Positions 1 through 8,093 of a stretch of 64,000 bases of DNA are shown piece after piece (the stretch's first letter is position 1; each line of letters opens with the position of its first letter). The stretch comes from Nitrobacter winogradskyi Nb-255 (lineage in GTDB: Bacteria; Pseudomonadota; Alphaproteobacteria; Rhizobiales; Xanthobacteraceae): contig NC_007406.1 of NCBI RefSeq assembly GCF_000012725.1, positions 1,516,001 through 1,580,000 on the forward strand, read 5' to 3'. A program made the position numbers and the translations under genes. A model generated the notes under the pieces. The model made no database searches. It saw only the letters and a program-made list of their open reading frames with translations, and was not told the origin of the DNA.

Positions 1-1351
1 GATGCTGGCGCCTGCTCATGCCCAGGACCGTCGCGTCCCGGCCTCCCAGGCCGAACTGCGGCTTTCCTATGCGCCGATCGTGCAGCGGGTGGTCCCGGCC
101 GTGGTCAACGTCTACGCCGCTAAAATGATTCAGCATCGCCATCCGCTGCTGGATGATCCGATATTTCGTCGTTTCTTCGGCGTTCCGGGCGGGCAGCCGG
201 AACAGATGCAGCGCTCGCTCGGCTCCGGCGTGATGGTCGATCCGTCCGGCCTCGTCGTGACGAACAATCATGTGATCGAGGGCGCGGATCAGGTCAAGAT
301 CGCGCTGCCGGACAAGCGTGAGTTCGAGGCGGAGATCGTGCTCAAGGATACGCGCACTGATCTTGCGGTCCTGCGGTTGAAGAATGTGCATGAGAAGTTT
401 CCGACGCTCGATTTCGCGAATTCGGATGAGTTGCAGGTCGGCGATGTCGTCATGGCGATCGGAAATCCGTTCGGCGTCGGGCAGACGGTGACGCAAGGCA
501 TCGTTTCGGCGCTGGCGCGCACGCAGGTCGGGATTACGGATTATCAATTCTTCATCCAGACCGATGCGGCGATCAATCCCGGAAACTCGGGCGGGGCGCT
601 GGTTGACATGACGGGCCATCTCGTCGGCATCAACACCGCGATTTTCTCGCGCACCGGCGGGTCGCTTGGCATCGGCTTCGCCATTCCGGCCAACATGGTG
701 CGGGTGGTGGTGGCGTCGGCCAAGAGCGGCGGCAAGGCGGTGCGCCGGCCCTGGCTCGGAGCCCGGCTGCAGGCGGTAACCCCGGAGATTGCCGAAACCA
801 TTGGCCTCAAGGCGCCGGCCGGTGCGCTGGTGGCCAGCGTTGCGGCTGGAAGTCCGGCGGCGCGCGCCGGTCTCAAACTGTCCGACCTGATCGTCTCGAT
901 CGACGGTCAGCCTGTCGATGACCCCAATGCGTTTGACTATCGGTTCGCAACGCGTCCGCTCGGCGGGACCTCGCAGCTGGAAGTCCAGCGCAACGGAAAG
1001 CCGCTCAAGCTCACTGTTCCGCTCGAAACAGCGCCGGATACCAGTCGCGACGAGGTCGTGATTACCGCACCATCACCGTTCCAGGGCGCCAAGGTGGTGA
1101 ATGTCTCGCCGGGGCTGGCCGATGAGCTTCATCTCGATTACGGCGCCGAAGGGGTCGTGATCGTCGCATTGGCGGAGAGTGGAATGGCCGCGAATGTCGG
1201 GTTCAGGAAGGGCGACATCATCCTCGCGGTCAACAACAAGAAGATTGTCAAGACCACCGATCTCGAACAAGCCGTTCGCGAAGCGAGGCGGCTCTGGCGG
1301 ATCACGCTGATGCGCAGCGGCCAGCAGATTCAAGTCATGCTGGGCGGATGA
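1..1351 (+). CDS. degP: DegP/DegQ (Do/HtrA) family periplasmic serine protease, 5' truncated by window edge
   Basis: Trypsin-like HtrA protease that degrades or refolds damaged envelope proteins in the periplasm. The visible part carries the full catalytic triad: His90 in VVTNNHV, Asp120 in DTRTDLAVL and Ser196 in NPGNSGGAL, counting from the first in-frame ATG at position 2. Two PDZ domains follow at about residues 250-340 and 360-445. The visible N-terminus (APAHAQ) looks like the end of a signal peptide, so the true start very probably lies upstream of the window. The stop overlaps the rarA start by 4 bp (ATGA), so the two genes are translationally coupled. DegQ or MucD-type naming is equally possible; the family is certain. 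Confidence 0.93.
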   Translation, partial: MLAPAHAQDRRVPASQAELRLSYAPIVQRVVPAVVNVYAAKMIQHRHPLLDDPIFRRFFGVPGGQPEQMQRSLGSGVMVDPSGLVVTNNHVIEGADQVKIALPDKREFEAEIVLKDTRTDLAVLRLKNVHEKFPTLDFANSDELQVGDVVMAIGNPFGVGQTVTQGIVSALARTQVGITDYQFFIQTDAAINPGNSGGALVDMTGHLVGINTAIFSRTGGSLGIGFAIPANMVRVVVASAKSGGKAVRRPWLGARLQAVTPEIAETIGLKAPAGALVASVAAGSPAARAGLKLSDLIVSIDGQPVDDPNAFDYRFATRPLGGTSQLEVQRNGKPLKLTVPLETAPDTSRDEVVITAPSPFQGAKVVNVSPGLADELHLDYGAEGVVIVALAESGMAANVGFRKGDIILAVNNKKIVKTTDLEQAVREARRLWRITLMRSGQQIQVMLGG

Positions 1352-2679
1352 GCCCGAAGCGCCAGCACGACTCCAGGAGCCTGTTCGCCGCGGCGGGCCT
1401 GGAGCGTGATGCGCCGCATCCGCTGCCGGACAGGCTGCGGCCGCAGATGCTTTCGGACGTCGTCGGGCAGGATCACATTCTGGGGCCGGACGGCGCGCTG
1501 ACCCGGATGCTGGAAACCCGCACGCTGGGCTCGCTCATCTTCTGGGGACCGCCGGGGACCGGCAAGACCACGGTGGCGCGGCTGCTGGCGGACGCGACCG
1601 CGCTGCATTTCGAGCAACTGTCGGCGGTGTTCTCCGGCGTCAATGATCTGAAGAAGGCATTCGAGGCCGCCCGCGCGCGCCGCGAGTCGGGGACGGGTAC
1701 GCTTCTGTTTGTCGACGAGGTGCATCGCTTCAATCGCGCGCAACAGGATTCGTTTCTGCCTGTCATGGAGGACGGAACCGTCGTTCTGGTTGGCGCGACC
1801 ACCGAGAACCCGTCGTTCGAACTCAACGCGGCGCTGTTGTCGCGGGCGCGCGTGCTGGTGTTTCGTTCGCTTGACGCGCTGGCGGTCGAGAAATTGTTCG
1901 TCCGCGCCGAAGAGGTCGAGGGCAAGCCGCTGCCGCTTGATGCAGAAGCGCGCGCGGCGCTGGTGCGCATGGCCGACGGGGATGGGCGAGCGGCGCTCAC
2001 GCTGGTCGAGGAAGTCTGGCGGTCGGCGCGCGAGGGCGAGGTCTTCGATGCCGGTCAGTTACAGGGCGTGCTGCAACGCCGCGCGCCGATCTACGACAAA
2101 TCCGCCGACGGCCACTACAACCTGATTTCCGCCTTGCACAAGTCGGTGCGGGGCTCCGATCCCGATGCGGCGCTGTACTATCTGGCGCGGATGATCGAGG
2201 CGGGCGAGGACCCGTTGTTTCTCGCGCGCCGCGTGGTGCGGATGGCGGTGGAGGATATCGGGCTTGCGGATCCTCAGGCGCTGGTGATCTGCAACGCGGC
2301 CAAGGATGCCTATGATTTCCTCGGCTCGCCGGAAGGCGAACTCGCAATCGCGCAGGCGGTGATCTATCTCGCGACCGCGCCGAAGTCCAACGCCGCCTAC
2401 AAGGCGTTCGGCGCGGCGATGCGCGTCGCGAAGGACGCCGGCTCTCTCTTGCCGCCGAAGCACATCCTGAACGCGCCGACCAAACTGATGAAATCCGAAG
2501 GTTATGGCGGCGGCTATCAATACGATCACGATATGCCGGACGCGTTTTCCGGACAGGATTACTTTCCGGAGACGCTCGGCCGCCAGACCTTTTATGATCC
2601 GCCGGATCGTGGGTTCGAGCGCGAAATCCGCAAGCGAATGGATTACTGGGCGAAACTGCGGCGGGAGCGCGCGTCATGA
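1348..2679 (+). CDS. rarA: Replication-associated recombination protein A (RarA/MgsA), AAA+ ATPase
   Basis: AAA+ ATPase related to clamp loaders and RuvB that acts at stalled replication forks; yeast Mgs1 and human WRNIP1 are homologues. At 443 aa it has the usual family length. Visible are the Walker A motif GPPGTGKT at residues 67-74, Walker B FVDEVH near 121-126, the sensor region with GATTENPSFE, and the C-terminal MgsA-type tetramerisation region containing PTKLMK and GYQYDHD. It overlaps the protease gene by 4 bp upstream and the next open frame by 4 bp downstream. Degp-rarA adjacency recurs in related alphaproteobacteria as far as I recall. Confidence 0.95.
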   Translation: MSPKRQHDSRSLFAAAGLERDAPHPLPDRLRPQMLSDVVGQDHILGPDGALTRMLETRTLGSLIFWGPPGTGKTTVARLLADATALHFEQLSAVFSGVNDLKKAFEAARARRESGTGTLLFVDEVHRFNRAQQDSFLPVMEDGTVVLVGATTENPSFELNAALLSRARVLVFRSLDALAVEKLFVRAEEVEGKPLPLDAEARAALVRMADGDGRAALTLVEEVWRSAREGEVFDAGQLQGVLQRRAPIYDKSADGHYNLISALHKSVRGSDPDAALYYLARMIEAGEDPLFLARRVVRMAVEDIGLADPQALVICNAAKDAYDFLGSPEGELAIAQAVIYLATAPKSNAAYKAFGAAMRVAKDAGSLLPPKHILNAPTKLMKSEGYGGGYQYDHDMPDAFSGQDYFPETLGRQTFYDPPDRGFEREIRKRMDYWAKLRRERAS

Positions 2680-2819
2680 CGGGCTTGATCGACGCCATGG
2701 TCAGACTGCCGATCCACGATCCCGACAAATTTGCGCGACGGCGTACGTTCAAGGACTGTTTCAGGACGGAGCGGCTTATGATGCTCCGGCAAGGAGCGAG
2801 GCGTAATCAGGTGCAGACG

Positions 2820-3515
2820 ATGCGAAGACATATGACCCGATGGCTGTTGGCGCTGGCGCTGCTTGGCATCACGAACGCCGCGCGCGCGGAGATGGCGGAA
2901 GTTGCTCCGGGCGTGACCGTCACGAAGAAGACGTTCCAGGCGCGGATGGATGAACAGCCGTTCTACGGTTTCGCGGAAAAAACGGCCGAACAACAAAAGG
3001 CCGATACCGACTTTCTGGCGGCGGCGGACAGGAAGGGCACGCGCGAGGCGGTTTCCGCCGCAGCCATTGAGCGCGGATGGGGGCATCTGGATCGCGGTAA
3101 CTTTCCGGAAGCGATCAAACGGTTCAATCAGGCGTGGCTGCTGGCTCCGGAGCGGAGCGCGATCTACCAGGGTTTCGCGGTGGTCACCGCGGCGCGCTTC
3201 GGCGATCTCGATTATGCCGAAGAACTGTTCAAGGTTGCATTGCGGCAGCCGAAGCAGCGGCGAACGCTGAAAGCTGATTACGGACGCCTGCTGCTGAAAG
3301 CCAAGCGTCCGGCCGAGGCAAAGACGATTCTGGAGGAAGGCGTGCGCGAGGCGCCGGACTTCGCCGACGGGTGGGTCAGCCTTGGGCTTGCACGGTTGCA
3401 GACGGATGACGCCGCGGGCGCATGCGCGGCCGCGACCGAAGCCAACAAGCTCAAGCTTTCGCGCGGAGCGATGATCGACCTGTTGTTGCTGAAAAGGCAG
3501 GGGGCTTGCCCTTAG
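2820..3515 (+). CDS. Exported TPR-repeat protein of unknown function
   Basis: Secreted or periplasmic tetratricopeptide protein; the specific role is unknown. From the ATG at 2820 the product is about 231 aa and starts with a typical signal peptide (TRWLLALALLGITNAARA), followed by a linker and helical repeats from about residue 80 to the end (e.g. GWGHLDRGNFPEAIKRFNQA, then a second repeat ending RLLLKAKRPAEAKTILEEG). The frame is open back to 2676, where an ATG overlaps the rarA stop, but the extra 48 residues do not look like part of an exported protein. A GTG at 2811 behind AAGGAGCGAGG is another possible start. A repeat copy follows the gene. Confidence 0.7.
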   Translation: MRRHMTRWLLALALLGITNAARAEMAEVAPGVTVTKKTFQARMDEQPFYGFAEKTAEQQKADTDFLAAADRKGTREAVSAAAIERGWGHLDRGNFPEAIKRFNQAWLLAPERSAIYQGFAVVTAARFGDLDYAEELFKVALRQPKQRRTLKADYGRLLLKAKRPAEAKTILEEGVREAPDFADGWVSLGLARLQTDDAAGACAAATEANKLKLSRGAMIDLLLLKRQGACP

Positions 3516-3566
3516 GATCGGATGTCTTCGGGCTGCCTGATATCATCTGCACGCTTGCCTGGAGAG

Positions 3567-3690
3567 CCTCTCCGCTTCCGATAGATCGGAAGCGGGGCTC
3601 CCACGAATTGATTGACGCGTTTTCTTCACGCGAAACGGCATCCATCCTGGGCCAAACCCAGAGGACATGCTCCACTCGAAAACGCTATAG
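3567..3690 (-). repeat. Dispersed intergenic repeat, family A, copy 1
   Basis: Minus-strand copy of the window's main repeat. It reads, on the minus strand, CTATAGCGTTTTCGAG, then a hairpin insert, then CGCGTGAAGAAAACGCGTCAA and a terminal hairpin made by CCGCTTCCGAT and ATCGGAAGCGG. It fills the gap between the TPR gene and the rluC-like gene. Confidence 0.8.
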
Positions 3691-3737
3691 GGTTTGAAGT
3701 TGGGTCTACGACGAAGAACTGAATTCCAGGGGAACCG

Positions 3738-4976
3738 ATGAGCCGGCGCGACAAGCGATCTTCTGCGGAATCCGGCAGCCGCGGGAGCGAGCGTCATACA
3801 AATGCCGTGGCCAAAGCAGCCCGTCCCGGAAAAGCGGCACGTTCGAAAGGCCGTGGGGAGGTGGAGCGATCAGCGGGCGAGCGGTGGCAGGGGGTTCGGC
3901 CTGGCAGGCCGCAGCGCGCGGGTGCTCCCCGCAACTCCGTCCATTCCGCCGAAAAGCCCCCCGAGCCCGTGCCGGCGCCGCTGCCGACGAAGGTGCAGAC
4001 CGTCGCGGTGACGGCGGATGAAGCCAACATGCGAGTCGATCGCTTTCTTGAAGCACGCTTTCCCGGCCTGTCGTTTTCCCACATTCAGCGCGTCGTCCGC
4101 AAAGGCGAGTTGCGCGTGAACGGCAGGCGCGCCGACAGCAAGGATCGCGTAAGCGAAGGCGACAAGGTCCGCATTCCGCCGCTCAAGCTCGACACGCCTA
4201 AGGCTGCGGTCGGTCTCTCGGACGCCGAGACGAAAATCCGCGACGAATTGCGGAAGATGGTGCTGTTCGAGGACGCGGACGTCATGGTGCTGAACAAGCC
4301 GGCGGGCCTTGCGGTGCAGGGCGGCTCCGGCCTGTCCCGGCACATCGATGGAATGCTGGAAACAATGCGCGACGCCAAAGGGCAGCGGCCGCGCCTCGTG
4401 CATCGGCTGGATCGCGAGACGGCGGGCTGCCTGCTGATCGCCAAGACGCGTTTCGCCGCCACGGCGCTGACGGGCGCGTTCCGCCATCGTTCGGCGCGCA
4501 AGATTTACTGGGCGCTGGTCGCAGGGGTGCCGAAGCCGAAGCAGGGCCGCATCTCGACCTATCTCGCCAAGGAAGAGAATGAAGAGGAGTCGATCATGCG
4601 GATCGCCGCGCATGGCGACGAGGGGGCCAGTCACGCCGTGACCTACTATGCGGTGGTGGAGACCTCCGCCCAGAAGCTGGCGTGGGTGTCGCTGAAGCCG
4701 GTGACGGGGCGAACGCATCAACTGCGCGCGCACATGGCGCATATCGGTCATGCCATCATTGGCGATCCCAAGTATTTCAACAAGGAAAACTGGCAGTTGC
4801 CTGGAGGTCTTCAGAATCGTCTGCATCTGCTGGCGCGCCGTATCGTGATTCCGCATCCGCGCGGCGGCGTTATCGATGCGAGCGCGCCGCTGCCGCCGCA
4901 TATGCTGCAGTCCTGGAATCTGCTCGGCCTTGAAGCGGACCGTTTCGATCCCATCGAAAACGCGCCGGAAGAATAG
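3738..4976 (+). CDS. rluC: RluA-family 23S rRNA pseudouridine synthase (RluC type)
   Basis: Isomerises uridine to pseudouridine in RNA, most likely the 23S rRNA positions modified by RluC. After a long basic, disordered N-terminal extension (residues 1-90, rich in R, K, S, P) comes an S4 RNA-binding domain at about 98-150 and the RluA catalytic domain. The catalytic motif HRLDRETAG gives Asp225. TGRTHQLRAHM and the conserved GDPKY lie near residue 330-350. The start at 3738 has AGGGGAA just upstream. At 412 aa it exceeds RluC of enteric bacteria by roughly the N-terminal extension. RluD cannot be excluded from sequence reading alone. Confidence 0.88.
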   Translation: MSRRDKRSSAESGSRGSERHTNAVAKAARPGKAARSKGRGEVERSAGERWQGVRPGRPQRAGAPRNSVHSAEKPPEPVPAPLPTKVQTVAVTADEANMRVDRFLEARFPGLSFSHIQRVVRKGELRVNGRRADSKDRVSEGDKVRIPPLKLDTPKAAVGLSDAETKIRDELRKMVLFEDADVMVLNKPAGLAVQGGSGLSRHIDGMLETMRDAKGQRPRLVHRLDRETAGCLLIAKTRFAATALTGAFRHRSARKIYWALVAGVPKPKQGRISTYLAKEENEEESIMRIAAHGDEGASHAVTYYAVVETSAQKLAWVSLKPVTGRTHQLRAHMAHIGHAIIGDPKYFNKENWQLPGGLQNRLHLLARRIVIPHPRGGVIDASAPLPPHMLQSWNLLGLEADRFDPIENAPEE

Positions 4977-5003
4977 CTTGGCGACATAACATCAGAAATT
5001 GCT

Positions 5004-5098
5004 TTATAGCGTTTTCGAGCGAAGCATGCCCTCGGGCTTGACCCGAGGATGGATGACCTGTTCGCGTGAAGAAAACGCGTTAAATCAAAAAGATTCTA
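5004..5098 (+). repeat. Dispersed repeat family A, copy 2, interrupted by IS630
   Basis: Plus-strand copy: TTATAGCGTTTTCGAGCGAA, an insert with the perfect stem CCTCGGG/CCCGAGG, then TTCGCGTGAAGAAAACGCG. The sequence breaks at TA 5097-5098, where the IS630 element begins; the usual hairpin continuation (GAGCTTCGCTTCTGAT) reappears right after the element at 6146. Confidence 0.8.
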
Positions 5099-6145
5099 GA
5101 GCGGGATGGGTTTATTTTGAATCGATTGAGATTCCCAAATCAGAATTCATCTGATTCAACATGCTGACTGGGAAGGAGGCCAGCATGGATGGGACGAGCC
5201 TATTCGAACGACCTTCGTGAGCGGGTAGTGCGTGCTGTCGTTAAAGGCGGCCTGTCGCGGCATCAGGCTGCGGCCCAGTTTGGGGTGGGCATCAGCACGG
5301 CGATCAACTGGGTACAACGCTTCCACGAGACCGGCAGCGTCGCGCCAAGCCAGATCGGCGGCTATAGGCCAAAGAAGATTGCGGGGCCGCACCGCGAATG
5401 GCTGCTGCAACGGTGCCGAAAGGACTTTACCGTGCGCGGGCTGGTGGCCGAACTTGCCGAGCGTGGCCTTAAGGTCGATTACCGCACGATGTGGGAGTTC
5501 GTTCACGCTGTGAAGCTCAGTTACAAAAAAAGACGCTGATTGCTGCAGAGCAGGATCGTCCCGATGTCGCCCGTCGGCGAGCGCAATGGACCAAGTATCG
5601 AGATCGGATTGATCCCACTCGGCTGGTGTTCATCGATGAGACCTGGACCAAAACCAATATGGCGCCGCTGCGGGGCTGGGCGCCGCGCGGTCAACGCATC
5701 AGAGCCAAGGTGCCGCATGGCCGCTGGCAGACCATGACCTTTATGGCCGCTCTGCGCCACGATCGCATCACCGCGCCGTGGTTCATCGAGGGGCCGATCA
5801 ACGGCGAAGCCTTCCTTCTCTACATCGAGAAGGTTCTGGTCCCGACCCTGCGGCACGGCGACATCGTCATTATGGACAACCTCGGCTCGCACAAGGCCAG
5901 CGCCGTGCGTCGCGTCATCCGTGCCGCCGGTGCCCGGCTCTTCTACCTGCCGAAATACTCGCCTGATCTGAACCCGATCGAGCAGTTCTTTGCCAAGTTC
6001 AAACACTGGCTACGCAAAGCCGCGCAGCGGACCACCGAGGCCGTCTACAATGCTATCGCTCCGATCCTCGAAACCGTTGCACCGGCTGAATGCGCCAACT
6101 ACTTCGTCAATGCAGGATACAACCAAATCTAAACTCATCATGCTC
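5099..6145 (+). mobile_element. IS630-family insertion sequence, apparently complete
   Basis: About 1.05 kb element flanked by TA on both sides (5097-5098 and 6146-6147), the hallmark of IS630/Tc1-mariner transposition. The terminal inverted repeats are imperfect: the left end reads GAGCGGGATGGGTTTA and the right end, reverse-complemented, GAGCATGATGAGTTTA (13 of 16 match). It holds one transposase in two overlapping frames. It sits inside a family-A repeat, which gives a clear empty-site reconstruction. Confidence 0.88.
5189..6132 (+). CDS. IS630-family transposase, made by -1 frameshift (orfA 5189-5539, orfB 5491-6132)
   Basis: DDE transposase of the IS630/Tc1-mariner superfamily. The first frame (5189-5539) encodes the helix-turn-helix DNA-binding part (RAYSNDLRERVV, HQAAAQFGVGISTA). 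The second frame encodes the catalytic core with FIDETW, VIMDNLGSHK and SPDLNPIEQ, i.e. the D, D and E positions. The frames overlap at a run of seven A followed by G (about 5523-5530); a -1 slip there joins ...SYKK to KTLIAAEQDRP and gives a full-length protein. The start at 5189 has a good GGAAGGAGG ribosome site. No inactivating change is visible, so it may be active. Confidence 0.88.
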
Positions 6146-6247
6146 TAGAGCTTCGCTTCTGATGTGATCAGAAGCGAGGCTCTATATTGTTGTTTTGACG
6201 CGTTTTCTTCACGCGAACCGGTATCCACTTCGCCGGAAAATGCTCTA
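6146..6247 (-). repeat. Dispersed repeat family A, copy 3, ending at the IS5 element
   Basis: Starts with the terminal hairpin GCTTCTGAT/ATCAGAAGC and then reads on the minus strand as a family-A copy (on plus: TTGACGCGTTTTCTTCACGC, GGTATCCACTTCGC). The last 15 bp (CGGAAAATGCTCTAG) are not family A but resemble another Bradyrhizobium-type repeat. The hairpin is shared with the interrupted copy to the left, so two copies lie head to head. Confidence 0.7.
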
Positions 6248-7086
6248 GGTCACGAACCCATAAACGGGATTCCGTTTGGACGGGATGCGTGATTCAATCT
6301 CCAGAGGTGGGAGGATTGAATGGCACGTTTTGATCTGACGGATTTCGAATGGTCTGTGATCCAGCCGCTGTTGCCGAAAAAGTCGCGCGGCGTTGCACGG
6401 GTGGATGATCGGCGGGTGCTGAACGGGATTTTCTGGCGGCTGCGCACCGGTGCGCCGTGGGCGGACATTCCAGCGCGCTACGGCCCGCACACCACTTGCG
6501 TGAACCGCTTCAACCGGTGGCGCAAGGCAGGCGTGTGGGATCGCATTCTGTCGGCTGTTTCAAAGGCTTACGATGGCGGCATCCAAATGATCGATTCGTC
6601 GTCGATCCGCGTGCATCAACATGCGGCCAACGGTCAAAAAAACAGACGCGATCCCGTTGCATGGGTCGCTCGCGCGGCGGGCTGACCACCAAAATCCACG
6701 CGCTGGTGGATGCCTGCGGCCTGCCGATCGTCCTCAAGATCACCGAAGGCCAGGCCCATGACGGGCGTAGCGCGCAGGACATGATCGACACCGTCGAACG
6801 CGGCGACGTGCTGCTGGCCGACCGGGCCTACGACTCCAACGCCCTGCGTCAAACGCTGGCCGCGCGCGGCGCGAGAGCCAATGTGAAGCCGATGCCAAAT
6901 CGCGTTGCGGCCTTGCAATTCAACAGACGGCTCTATCGCAAGCGCAATCTGGTCGAACGCTTCTTCAACAAAATCAAGCACTATCGCGCCGTCGCCACCA
7001 GATATGACAAACGTGACGACAACTTCCTCACCTCCATCAAGCTCGCCTCAATCCGCATCTGGTTGCGATTTAATGAGTCGATGACC
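6248..7086 (+). mobile_element. IS5-family (IS427 group) insertion sequence, apparently complete
   Basis: About 840-bp element between TA dinucleotides at 6246-6247 and 7087-7088. Ends begin with GGTCA in inverted orientation (left GGTCACGAACCCATAAA; right end reverse-complemented GGTCATCGACTCATTAAA). The flanks rejoin as CTCTAGATCG, so the target contained CTAG, the preference known for the IS427 group. It carries a two-frame transposase. Confidence 0.87.
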
Positions 7087-7089
7087 TAG
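6320..7089 (+). CDS. IS5/IS427-group transposase, made by -1 frameshift (orfA 6320-6685, orfB 6457-7089)
   Basis: DDE transposase. OrfA holds the N-terminal part with WSVIQPLLP, the RRVLNGIFWRLRTGAPW block and the first catalytic Asp in MIDSSSIRVHQHA. OrfB continues with GRSRGGLTTKIHALVDA, the second Asp in DRAYDSN and the Glu in NLVERFFNKIKHYRAVATRY. The frames meet at seven A followed by C (about 6635-6642), a standard -1 slippage site that restores a single protein. The TAG stop at 7087-7089 uses the target-site TA plus the next flanking base, so termination is supplied by the insertion site. Confidence 0.87.
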
Positions 7090-7096
7090 ATCGCGA

Positions 7097-7125
7097 TGGT
7101 TTTGGATCGAATCGATCCAAAACCA
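7097..7125. repeat. Perfect 29-bp palindrome
   Basis: TGGTTTTGGATCGA, a central A, and its exact reverse complement TCGATCCAAAACCA. It lies immediately right of the IS5 element and was therefore next to the original target site. It may form a cruciform or be the end of an older repeat. Confidence 0.75.
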
Positions 7126-7147
7126 TAAACGTGATCGATTCCATTAT

Positions 7148-7202
7148 TTTAGAGCGGATGCGGGCGGAAAACCGCTACACACTTTTCCTCATCCCGCTCT
7201 AG
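7148..7202. repeat. Second dispersed palindromic repeat type (family B)
   Basis: Imperfect palindrome AGAGCGGATGCGGGCGGAAA ... CCTCATCCCGCTCT with the central block AACCGCTACACACTTTTCC. Repeats ending in GAGCATGATC or GAGCGGGATG and containing a GGAAAAGTG core are common in Bradyrhizobium-group genomes. Only one full copy is seen here. Confidence 0.6.
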
Positions 7203-7262
7203 GGGCTCAGCCGCTGTCGGCGAGCAAGATCGTCATAAGCAAGAGTGTCATAAGAGTGCGCC

Positions 7263-8045
7263 ATGCGTGAATCAGATGAAGGCTCCGGCAAGGCGACGCC
7301 GGACCGGGAGGAAACGGCGCGCAGCTCCGCGCCGGCCGGGCCGCGCAAGCGCTTCTATGCCCGCGTGGGCGTCAACGAGACGCCGGAAGGATTCGCTATC
7401 CTGCTCGACGACAGGCCGGTTCGCACGCCGTCGCGTAACGTGCTGGCGGCGCCTGTACGCGAGATTGCCGAGACCATCGCAGCGGAATGGGACGCGCAAC
7501 ATGACCTCATCAACCCCATGACCATGCCGCTGACGCGGCTCGCCAACAGCATCATCGATGGCGTGACCGTTCGCGTCGACGCCGTTGTCGAGGACATCGC
7601 CAAGTATCTCGAAACGGACCTCCTGTTCTATCGCGCCAGCCATCCCGATGCGCTGGTGGCCCGCGAAGCCACGCAATGGGACCCCGTGCTGCAATGGGCC
7701 GCTGAAGCGCTGGGAGCGCGGTTCATCCCGGCCGAGGGCATCGTGCATGTCCGTCAGCCGGATCAGGCCGTTACGGCCGTCCGCAAGGCACTGCCGACGG
7801 ACCCTTGGGTGGTGGGGGCGCTGCATGTCGTGACGACGCTGACCGGCTCCGCGCTGCTTGCGATCGCTTTGATGCGCGGACGGCTGGATGCGGACGAAGT
7901 CTGGGCGGCTGCCTGCGTCGATGAGGATTGGAACAGCGAGCAATGGGGGGTCGATGAAGAGGCGGCCGTCCAGAGGGCGGTACGCCTGGTCGATTTCCGG
8001 GCAGCGGCCACCGTCCTCCGGGCGCGGGTTGAACCAGCCGGTTAA
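7263..8045 (+). CDS. ATP12-family F1-ATPase assembly chaperone
   Basis: Bacterial homologue of mitochondrial Atp12, which chaperones the F1 alpha subunit during ATP synthase assembly. The 260-aa product has a charged N-terminal 25 residues and then the family signature RFYARVGVNETPEGFAILL, DDRPVRTP, and IAAEWDAQ...INPMTMPLTRLANSIID around residues 30-100. The C-terminal helical part includes LLFYRASHPDALVARE and DWNSEQWG. Start ATG at 7263 has only a weak Shine-Dalgarno. It follows the IS/repeat cluster; the next gene is 48 bp downstream and functionally unrelated. Confidence 0.9.
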   Translation: MRESDEGSGKATPDREETARSSAPAGPRKRFYARVGVNETPEGFAILLDDRPVRTPSRNVLAAPVREIAETIAAEWDAQHDLINPMTMPLTRLANSIIDGVTVRVDAVVEDIAKYLETDLLFYRASHPDALVAREATQWDPVLQWAAEALGARFIPAEGIVHVRQPDQAVTAVRKALPTDPWVVGALHVVTTLTGSALLAIALMRGRLDADEVWAAACVDEDWNSEQWGVDEEAAVQRAVRLVDFRAAATVLRARVEPAG

Positions 8046-8093
8046 GGAGAGGTTTAGATACCGAAGTTAGCCTGACGGGTGAAACGAGGCTTC

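Noticed and set aside
3870-4901. Long minus-strand open frame opposite the RluC-like gene
   Set aside because: Shadow frame of a high-GC gene; the plus-strand protein has clear catalytic motifs and the minus frame has none.
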